Shown here: positions 1 to 4,890 of the stretch, piece by piece
Numbering within the stretch: position 1 is the first letter of the stretch
How the letters are laid out: the number at the start of each line of letters is the position of its first letter
Assembly (NCBI GenBank): GCA_021151805.1
Contig: JAGKWN010000163.1
Coordinates: forward strand, 1 to 6,298
Length of the DNA: 6,298 nucleotides
Origin: Cytophagaceae bacterium
GTDB taxonomy: Bacteria; Bacteroidota; Bacteroidia; Cytophagales; Cytophagaceae
Reading direction: 5' to 3'
Notes under the pieces: generated by a model
Seen by the model: only the letters and a program-made list of their open reading frames with translations
Databases searched by the model: none
What the model was told of the DNA's origin: nothing
Position numbers and translations under genes: made by a program

Positions 1-12
1 ACATTAACACAT

Positions 13-57
13 ATAACATCAGAGCATTACAAAATAATTTATCTATGTTATTTTTTT
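13..57 (+). terminator. Possible weak terminator of a gene left of the window
   Basis: The arms at 13-19 (ATAACAT) and 45-51 (ATGTTAT) are perfectly complementary over 7 bp, and a run of seven T follows at 51-57. The stem is almost all A/T and the loop is 25 nt, so it would be weak. It is listed because the T run lies where a terminator would need it. Chance is a real alternative in DNA this AT-rich. Confidence 0.25.
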
Positions 58-92
58 GCACACACACTTTTTGTCTTACATAATGCTCAGAT
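18..92. repeat. Imperfect inverted repeat with long spacer
   Basis: GAGCATTA at 22-29 is exactly complementary to TAATGCTC at 81-88. After one A/A mismatch the match continues for three more base pairs (18-20 with 90-92). The spacer of about 51 nt overlaps the T-rich stretch at 51-57. It overlaps the alternative pairing of 13-19 with 45-51, so the two structures would compete in RNA. Function is unknown; it might be a protein-binding site or an RNA structure belonging to a leftward neighbour. Confidence 0.3.
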
Positions 93-180
93 AACGACAG
101 CAAGGCACTTTTATGTTGTGTGGTTGTAAAATTAAATATTAAAACAATAAATATCTGAAAAACAAATATTTATAAATTAT

Positions 181-213
181 ATTATCATATACTCAAAATT
201 TTAAGATGATAAT
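181..213. repeat. AT-rich 8-bp inverted repeat
   Basis: ATTATCAT at 181-188 is complementary to ATGATAAT at 206-213, with a 17-nt spacer that itself contains the palindrome AAAATTTT. It lies about 120 bp upstream of the operon promoter, which is far for a classical operator. It may be chance in AT-rich DNA. Confidence 0.25.
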
Positions 214-335
214 GCGTAACAAAAAGCAATGCGTTTACGAATACAACTTACATTTCAACAGACACACTTAACAGTTCAACGCCTGCATTGGTATGGGTTA
301 AGATGTTTTAAATAAATTTAAAATAGTACCAAAAA

Positions 336-365
336 TTGCAATTTTGATTTCTTGTTATAACTTTG
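336..365 (+). promoter_or_regulatory. Bacteroidota-type promoter of the four-gene operon
   Basis: TTG at 336-338 is followed after exactly 19 nt by TAACTTTG at 358-365. This fits the known Bacteroidota housekeeping promoter (-33 TTG, about 19 nt, -7 TAnnTTTG) at every specified base. Transcription should begin roughly 5-8 nt downstream, near 370-373, giving a leader of about 70 nt before the ATG at 442. No other full match was seen in the window, which makes this the best-supported regulatory site. Confidence 0.7.
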
Positions 366-371
366 TTTTTG

Positions 372-406
372 TTGATTTTAAATTATAATATCTTATTTAA
401 AATTAA
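372..406 (+). promoter_or_regulatory. Hairpin at the 5' end of the operon leader
   Basis: The arms at 375-383 (ATTTTAAAT) and 395-403 (ATTTAAAAT) match perfectly over 9 bp. They extend outward through one G-T wobble and two A-T pairs to 372 and 406; the loop is 11 nt. The stem starts almost exactly where transcription is predicted to begin, so the mRNA could carry a 5'-terminal hairpin. A role in mRNA stability or as a repressor-binding palindrome is possible. The stem is nearly all A/T and therefore weak. Confidence 0.35.
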
Positions 407-441
407 ACTGCCAGCTTTTCTCATTCATTAAACGTTTTTTA

Positions 442-1395
442 ATGTTAAACTCTCAGATTCTTGACGTAGCTATTGGATTGGCAATCATGTACTTGTTTCA
501 AAGTATACTGGTTTCCGGCATTAGCGAAGCATTAAATATATTTCTGAATACCAGAGGCCGGATCCTGGCAAAAGCCATGCACAAGGCCCTGAGCAGTAAC
601 AATGGCAACGATTTTTTATACACGGAATTATACAATTCTCCATTTATCCGTCAATACACCAAAATCCGTAAATGCCCGGCCTATATCCGCACACAGGATT
701 TTACAAACAGTATCATTTCAGCCTTGTACGCAGGCCAGGAAGGCACTGCCCTATCCATGGAAATTATCCGCGAACGCATCAAAACATTTCCCGAAGGAGA
801 TTTCCGTGACCTGCTCTACGCAAAGGCTGTAATCGCTGAAGACAGCATGGATACATTCAGACAGGCGATTGCAGAATGGTTTGACAACTATATGCTGGAG
901 GTAAGTGAATGGTATAAGAACCGCATTAAACTCGTGATTGCTTCCCTCGCCTTTGCCATTACAGTCATGCTGAATGTAGACTCTTTCTCTATCATGAATG
1001 AACTCTGGAAAAATGATAAGCTCCGCGAATCCACGGTAACACTGGCTGAGACAGCGTTTAAAGATCATTTGAGTAATCTTGAGAACGATACCGTGATCGC
1101 AGACAGCACCCAGCTTTCAAACATGGTACAGTCTATCAACGGACAATACAACATGATCTTCGCGTTTGATTTTCCTATTACATGGGAATACGCGTATCAC
1201 AAAACTGGCGCGGTTGTACCGATAGATAAATTAACGATCTGGGAAAAACTCTGGTGGACCGGCAAGCAGTTTTCCCTTGAAAAGATCATTGGCTTTTTAA
1301 TCACTACCGCTGCAGTAACCATGGGCACTCCCATCTGGTTTGATATCTTAAAGAAACTGCTGGGTGCCAGAAACGAATCCAAAGAAACGACATAA
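442..1395 (+). CDS. Three-segment membrane protein of unknown function
   Basis: The 317-residue product has hydrophobic segments at about residues 6-29, 162-178 and 281-298. The soluble regions are about 30-160 and 180-280. The stretch just before and after the second segment (WYKNR at 157-161, then NVDSF at 178-182 and LW at 188-189) and the end of the third (GTPIWFDILKKL at 295-306) resemble a family of uncharacterised bacterial membrane proteins that I recall with a WYKRR, NxDT and GAPFWFDLL pattern. I cannot name a function or an accession for it. By the positive-inside rule, 30-160 and the C-terminus are probably cytoplasmic and 180-280 periplasmic. The ATG at 442 is taken as start because the first membrane segment begins just after it and a strong promoter lies upstream. 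There is no Shine-Dalgarno sequence. It is the first gene of a four-gene operon, with 3 nt to the next gene. Confidence 0.85.
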   Translation: MLNSQILDVAIGLAIMYLFQSILVSGISEALNIFLNTRGRILAKAMHKALSSNNGNDFLYTELYNSPFIRQYTKIRKCPAYIRTQDFTNSIISALYAGQEGTALSMEIIRERIKTFPEGDFRDLLYAKAVIAEDSMDTFRQAIAEWFDNYMLEVSEWYKNRIKLVIASLAFAITVMLNVDSFSIMNELWKNDKLRESTVTLAETAFKDHLSNLENDTVIADSTQLSNMVQSINGQYNMIFAFDFPITWEYAYHKTGAVVPIDKLTIWEKLWWTGKQFSLEKIIGFLITTAAVTMGTPIWFDILKKLLGARNESKETT

Positions 1396-1398
1396 CAA

Positions 1399-1821
1399 AT
1401 GAGCAACGACAACAACGGACAAAACAAAATACTGATCCTGCAGCTGGTGATCCTGGTGATCATCGTTGTATTCTTTTTTATCAACAGATCCTCTACCGAT
1501 GCATCATTCAAAAATGCATACAAGGATGCAGAAAAACGCCTGCAGCGGATTGACAGTGTTATTGACGCCTCAAAGGTTATCATTTCCAGAACAAAAACAC
1601 AGCTAGACTCCCTTGAAGGAAGAGTACAAGGTATCAAAGGCGCGCAACGTGCAAGTGTCGAAACGGTAGACTCCCTGAACAGAGCGCTGGAAGCGAAAGT
1701 CAGGGTTCAGCAAACAAAAATCAATGAGCTTAAAAAAGATTATGCGGCTGAACAGGCAGAAAAGAAAAGGCTTGCGGAAGAGCTTAGCAAACTGGGCGAT
1801 ACCATTAATGCTGACCAATAA
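1399..1821 (+). CDS. Small N-terminally anchored coiled-coil protein
   Basis: The 140-residue protein has a short polar N-terminus, one strongly hydrophobic segment at about 10-29, and then a charged, helix-rich region from about 36 to 135. The pattern of hydrophobic residues among Lys, Glu, Gln and Arg fits a long coiled coil, clearest at 90-131. There are no cysteines and no cleavage site, so the segment is probably a signal anchor with the coiled coil in the periplasm. This layout matches phage inner-membrane spanins (Rz) and many unrelated envelope proteins, so shape alone does not assign a function. It follows the preceding gene by 3 nt and precedes the next by 3 nt, so it is almost certainly co-transcribed and perhaps translationally coupled. 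I do not recognise a family. Confidence 0.8.
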   Translation: MSNDNNGQNKILILQLVILVIIVVFFFINRSSTDASFKNAYKDAEKRLQRIDSVIDASKVIISRTKTQLDSLEGRVQGIKGAQRASVETVDSLNRALEAKVRVQQTKINELKKDYAAEQAEKKRLAEELSKLGDTINADQ

Positions 1822-1824
1822 AAC

Positions 1825-2427
1825 ATGTTTATGAAAAAAAGTATTGTATTTAGTATCACGCTGTTTTGCCTGTCAATACTGGCGCATGCACAGGATACCA
1901 TCAAAATAAAAAATCTTGAACCGAAATTACTTTCTTCAAGGAACAATAAGGTATACTTTTTTATGCCTGCTGCCGATGATACGCTCAATACGGATTCAGT
2001 CGTGGTGGTAAACAGCAAGGCTTACTTCAAGCTGGTACAGGATAAGCAATCCTGCAAAACATTTATCAACCTTTATAAAATGTACCAGCAGAGCGTAAGC
2101 AAAGGTGATGCGGAAGTACAGGGTTTGATTGAGAGTTATGAAGTGATCATCAAAACCAAGGATTCGTCCTACACGGCTTTGATGCATGAATATTATTCAC
2201 TGAACAGTCTGCTCAGTGCTTCCATCAATCAGACGGAGAGCGCGATCCTGATCAGTAAAAATTCACTTGACGAACTGAGCCGTTCAATGGATGCAATCAA
2301 GGAAGAAAATGAAGGACTAAAGACAGATCTTTCTACAATGAAACAGCAGAACAATAAAAACAAATGGCGCTTTGGACTTGCAGGCCTTGGCGTGGGTCTG
2401 CTGCTGGGAATACTTATCATGCACTAA
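1825..2427 (+). CDS. Exported coiled-coil protein with C-terminal membrane anchor
   Basis: The 200-residue product starts with a typical signal peptide: Lys-Lys at 4-5, a hydrophobic core at about 7-20, and an AHA-Q site suggesting cleavage after residue 22. A mixed region with Tyr, Phe and Asp follows (about 25-75), then a helical region with coiled-coil character (about 95-178). A hydrophobic Gly/Leu-rich segment at 183-199 ends almost at the C-terminus. The mature protein should thus sit in the periplasm, held by its tail in the inner membrane. The only cysteine after cleavage is at 78. The second ATG at 1831 (MKKS) would give a more standard signal peptide and is a good alternative start; 1825 fits the 3-nt spacing seen before the previous gene. 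The family is not recognised. It may pair with the coiled-coil protein encoded just upstream. Confidence 0.8.
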   Translation: MFMKKSIVFSITLFCLSILAHAQDTIKIKNLEPKLLSSRNNKVYFFMPAADDTLNTDSVVVVNSKAYFKLVQDKQSCKTFINLYKMYQQSVSKGDAEVQGLIESYEVIIKTKDSSYTALMHEYYSLNSLLSASINQTESAILISKNSLDELSRSMDAIKEENEGLKTDLSTMKQQNNKNKWRFGLAGLGVGLLLGILIMH

Positions 2428-2440
2428 CTTTTTATACAAC

Positions 2441-2968
2441 ATGGGAAAATTGATTTCATTACAGGAAAAAACAGACCTGGCAAAAAAATTCGGAATCGAA
2501 TACAAAGCGTTAAATGCTGTATTCATGGTGGAAAGCTCCGGCAGTGGCTTTGATAAAACAACCGGTAAAATAAAAATACAGTTTGAACCGTACTGGTTTC
2601 AGAAGTACACAGGCATGAAAGTACCGAATGGTGTTGAGAACCAGCCTGCCGAATGGGCTGCTTATGATTCTGCGTATAAAATCAATGCAGATGCAGCTTT
2701 GAAAAGTACCTCATGGGGACTTGGCCAGGTTATGGGCTTCAACTTTAAGGCGGCAGGTTATAAAGATGCCGCTGCTATGGTAGATAGTTTCACGACCAGC
2801 GAGGCAAACCAGCTGGAAGGCATGCTGAATTTTATCAAAGCAACACCTAAGATGTTGCTTGCTTTACAGCAGAAAGACTGGGCAACATTTGCCAAGTATT
2901 ACAACGGCCCCAAATACAAAGAGTTCAATTACGATAATCGTCTGGCTGCAGCATACGCAAAAAGCTGA
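2441..2968 (+). CDS. N-acetylmuramidase-domain (DUF3380) protein
   Basis: The 175-residue protein is essentially one DUF3380/N-acetylmuramidase domain, a family found in phage endolysins and bacterial lysozyme-like enzymes that cut the glycan strands of peptidoglycan. Visible hallmarks are VFMVESSGSGF at 27-37 with the likely catalytic Glu31, the IQFEPYWF stretch at 46-53, SWGLGQVMGFN at 91-101, and a C-terminal YYNGPKY at 153-159. There is no signal peptide, membrane segment or cell-wall-binding domain, so it is presumably made in the cytoplasm and needs help to reach the wall. The frame is open 23 codons further upstream, but that part overlaps the preceding gene and encodes unrelated residues. 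The ATG at 2441, 13 nt after the previous stop, gives the normal family N-terminus. It is the last gene of the operon and is followed by a strong terminator. Confidence 0.88.
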   Translation: MGKLISLQEKTDLAKKFGIEYKALNAVFMVESSGSGFDKTTGKIKIQFEPYWFQKYTGMKVPNGVENQPAEWAAYDSAYKINADAALKSTSWGLGQVMGFNFKAAGYKDAAAMVDSFTTSEANQLEGMLNFIKATPKMLLALQQKDWATFAKYYNGPKYKEFNYDNRLAAAYAKS

Positions 2969-2987
2969 TCTCAATAACATGTTAGAG

Positions 2988-3044
2988 GCATGAACATCGG
3001 TTCTCCCCTGCTCTGCAGGCAATCCAGGATGTTCATGCTTTTTT
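2988..3044 (+). terminator. Rho-independent terminator of the four-gene operon
   Basis: GCATGAACATC at 2988-2998 pairs perfectly with GATGTTCATGC at 3028-3038, and six T follow at 3039-3044. The 29-nt interior is itself structured: CCTGC at 3007-3011 pairs with GCAGG at 3015-3019, and GGTT/AATCC can pair around it with one bulge, giving one long nearly continuous hairpin. It begins 20 nt after the muramidase stop. There is no T run on the opposite strand, so it should act only on the + strand operon. Confidence 0.85.
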
Positions 3045-3065
3045 ATAACATCAATGTTACAATCG

Positions 3066-3959
3066 TTACTTATACCCTTCAATCTTCCTGATTATTTTTT
3101 TATAATACCCGAGCTTGCCGGATGCTGTTACTTTTACAGGTATCACTTCGACATGCAACGATTCAAACATCTGCAGTTTATGTAAAGACAGTTCTTTCAG
3201 ATGTTCGGGATAAAAATACCGGATAGTATTATTCACCGGGAAACGTTTTTCCATTCTTGCCCGTGCCCTGTAATTGAGCAGCCACCATAGATGCATTTCT
3301 ACAAAATCAAGATTCAAACCAAAGATAAAAAGGTCATGTGTAAAAAACAGATCAATCCAGCTCTCATGTTTTCCCACATGCTGTTGCTCTTTCAGTTTTC
3401 TGCGCAGGGGTAAAAAATCCTTTTGTGTATAGATGCCTTTCATGCCAATGGTTACATAGCTCCGCATCTGCTGCAGGTAACCGCTGTAATGCTCATACCC
3501 CAGTGTAATCGACTGCGGATTGTTTTCGCTGCCGTGGATGTGCCAGATCTTTTGCTTACCAATGATGTGATGCCTGAACATACTATAGAGGTTCTCCTTA
3601 ATGATGCCTTGATTCATGCAATCTTTGTATGTAAGACCTGCAGTACATTCAAAAAGAGAATCGTAATTGGTGGTCAGTATATCATTAATCCCAAGATCCA
3701 GGATCTGCGCATGCAGCTCATTGGCTTCCAGCTTACGGGTCTCCGAAGCAATATACTTTTTAAACTTGTTTTCATGCGTCTGGTACAAGGGATATGATTT
3801 CAGATAAATTTCTTCATACAAAAATGGAAATGGTTTATTTTTGTTCTGAATCGCTTTATTCATTTTTGAATACGCAAGCAGTCCGTCGATGAGGTCGTTC
3901 CAGGAATAGGATGATGTAGCGTTATTGATGTCGTTTCCGACCAGCAATGCTTTTGCCAT
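3066..3959 (-). CDS. SIR2-like domain protein, candidate NADase-type defence protein
   Basis: The 297-residue product carries the signature of the bacterial SIR2-like family. It has a Rossmann start LLVGNDINN (5-13), ILTTNYDSLF (94-103) with the conserved Asn98 and Asp100, WHIHG (139-143) with the likely catalytic His142, and a late Rossmann segment FIFGLNLDFVEMHL (211-224). In characterised defence proteins such as ThsA, DSR and the pAgo-associated SIR2 proteins, this fold consumes NAD+ upon phage infection and halts the cell. No zinc-binding Cys tetrad of a true deacetylase is evident. No transmembrane, HerA, TIR or Argonaute domain or partner gene is seen, so the trigger is unknown. The gene runs against both neighbours and is probably transcribed alone from the 3960-4225 gap. 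The start at 3959 fits because the nucleotide-binding motif follows directly. NADase activity is inferred from the family. Confidence 0.8.
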   Translation of the reverse strand: MAKALLVGNDINNATSSYSWNDLIDGLLAYSKMNKAIQNKNKPFPFLYEEIYLKSYPLYQTHENKFKKYIASETRKLEANELHAQILDLGINDILTTNYDSLFECTAGLTYKDCMNQGIIKENLYSMFRHHIIGKQKIWHIHGSENNPQSITLGYEHYSGYLQQMRSYVTIGMKGIYTQKDFLPLRRKLKEQQHVGKHESWIDLFFTHDLFIFGLNLDFVEMHLWWLLNYRARARMEKRFPVNNTIRYFYPEHLKELSLHKLQMFESLHVEVIPVKVTASGKLGYYKKIIRKIEGYK

Positions 3960-4225
3960 ATGTATTTTTAAATTTAAATCCGGGGTGGATTTTTAGTAAA
4001 ATATTAAGTACTTTATGAGCATATAACACGTTCTCGTTTTTCCGGTCGAATTTGAAGACTCCTTGCACGCACAGGGATTCATGCAATGAGGTGTTACATG
4101 GGGTTATGTATATGACGTAAAAAATGTATGGCCAGTTACATCCCGATTGAAATTAATTTTAACTTTTTAAAACAAATCTTTTCTTATAACAAACAATTTT
4201 ACACTCATCTTAATCCCCTACCACT
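3960..4225. promoter_or_regulatory. Divergent intergenic region between the SIR2-like and hydrolase genes
   Basis: Both flanking genes read away from this 266-base gap, so it must hold promoters for both unless one is served from elsewhere. No complete TTG-N19-TAnnTTTG match was found on either strand; the nearest -7-like words on the + strand (TAATTTTA at 4154-4161, TAACTTTT at 4160-4167) lack a -33 partner at the right distance. Two perfect palindromes, TTTAAATTTAAA at 3967-3978 and AAGTACTT at 4006-4013, lie just upstream of the SIR2-like start and could be operators. No gene was seen inside. Confidence 0.45.
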
Positions 4226-4759
4226 ATGGCATTAGAAGCAAAATACAAATGGCTGGAAAGCGAACCGGGTCCGATCATGATCAAAAAGGCACTGGAACTA
4301 TATGACACAACTGAAATAAAAGGTCCGGTGAATAATCCGGTAATCTTAAAATGGGCCAGAGAAGTTGGCGGTAATGTTGCCGATATATACAAGGCAGATG
4401 AGATCGCCTGGTGCGGACTCTTCATCGCAGTTGTGGCTAAGCGAAGCTCCAAGCAGGTTGTGAAAGATCCGCTATGGGCCTTGAACTGGGGCACCTTCGG
4501 CAAATTCACGGATACAGCCATGCTGGGCGACGTGCTGGTATTCATACGGAACGGCGGCGGACACGTGGGTTTATATGTAGGTGAAGATGCTGCCTGTTAC
4601 CATGTGCTGGGTGGCAACCAATCCGATAAAGTATGTATCACCCGCATCGAGAAAAAAAGATTGTATGCAGCGCGCCGGCCCAATTATAATATACAGCCTG
4701 CCAATGTGCGAAAAATTATTTTAAGTAGCAGCGGACAGATTTCTGAAAACGAAGCGTAA
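4226..4759 (+). CDS. TIGR02594-type NlpC/P60-like peptidoglycan hydrolase
   Basis: The 177-residue protein matches the TIGR02594 pattern of the NlpC/P60-like (papain-like) superfamily, which cuts peptide or amide bonds in peptidoglycan. Visible elements are the N-terminal repeat-free lead with NNPVILKWAREVGG (36-49), the AWCGLF motif (61-66) with the likely nucleophile Cys63, GDVLVF (101-106), GGHVGLYVGE (111-120) with the likely catalytic His113, and the GGNQSDKV stretch (129-136) typical of this subfamily. A short basic/polar tail follows RRP (150-152). There is no signal peptide and no binding domain. The ATG at 4226 gives the usual family N-terminus. The gene stands alone and ends before a bidirectional terminator. 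Members occur in phages, as secretion-system effectors and as chromosomal enzymes; the sequence does not decide between these. Confidence 0.85.
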   Translation: MALEAKYKWLESEPGPIMIKKALELYDTTEIKGPVNNPVILKWAREVGGNVADIYKADEIAWCGLFIAVVAKRSSKQVVKDPLWALNWGTFGKFTDTAMLGDVLVFIRNGGGHVGLYVGEDAACYHVLGGNQSDKVCITRIEKKRLYAARRPNYNIQPANVRKIILSSSGQISENEA

Positions 4760-4807
4760 CAACACCTCCTTTATCAATAAAATTTGAGGAAAGAAGATTA
4801 ATTATTA

Positions 4808-4851
4808 AAATAAAAAGCGTTGCTATAAAATCATAGCAACGCTTTTTATTT
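4808..4851. terminator. Bidirectional terminator between convergent genes
   Basis: The arms 4808-4826 and 4833-4851 are perfectly complementary over 19 bp around a 6-nt loop (AAAATC). The GC-containing core GCGTTGCTAT is flanked by an A5/T5 tract, so each strand reads a stem followed by a T-rich run (TTTTTATTT on the + strand, TTTTTATTTTAA on the - strand). It lies 49 nt past the hydrolase stop and 40 nt past the stop of the convergent propeller gene, ideally placed to end both transcripts. Confidence 0.9.
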
Positions 4852-4858
4852 ATACTGC

Positions 4859-4883
4859 GATGAAGGAAAGATCTTCCTTTATC
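4859..4883. repeat. Short hairpin before the shared terminator
   Basis: GATGAAGGAA at 4859-4868 pairs with TTCCTTTATC at 4874-4883 over 10 bp including one G-T wobble, with a 5-nt loop. It lies 8 nt after the propeller-gene stop on the - strand and has no T run, so it is not a terminator itself. In the propeller mRNA it would form a second hairpin in tandem with the true terminator and might protect the 3' end. Confidence 0.45.
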
Positions 4884-4890
4884 AGCTACA

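Larger units (their letters stand above)
1..441. other. AT-rich intergenic region without a gene
   Basis: No convincing reading frame, tRNA or rRNA was found on either strand here. The region is very AT-rich and contains short inverted repeats, a good Bacteroidota promoter at its right end and the untranslated leader of the four-gene operon. Any gene to the left lies outside the window, so it cannot be told whether the left part is a downstream or an upstream flank of its neighbour. Confidence 0.8.

Noticed and set aside
751..1068. Open frame on the - strand opposite the first operon gene
   Set aside because: It is a shadow of the membrane-protein gene, with no recognisable domain or promoter.
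1197..1637. Open frame of 146 codons on the - strand across the first two operon genes
   Set aside because: It spans two well-supported genes and a gene boundary in the opposite sense; its composition is that of a shadow frame.
2372..2440. Upstream extension of the muramidase frame by 23 codons
   Set aside because: It overlaps the end of the previous gene, encodes residues unlike the family's start, and the ATG at 2441 gives a standard-length domain.
3046..3059. Palindrome TAACAT-CA-ATGTTA after the operon terminator, considered as a terminator for the SIR2-like gene
   Set aside because: The 2-nt spacer is too short for a good hairpin and there is no T run on the - strand, so a terminator for the SIR2-like gene remains unidentified.
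3423..3797. Open frame of 124 codons on the + strand
   Set aside because: It lies entirely antisense to the SIR2-like gene, whose motifs show which strand codes; the translation looks like no known family.
442..4759. Remnant prophage
   Set aside because: Two endolysin-like domains are present, but there are no integrase, capsid, tail, terminase or attachment-site signals in the window; host promoter and terminators frame the operon.
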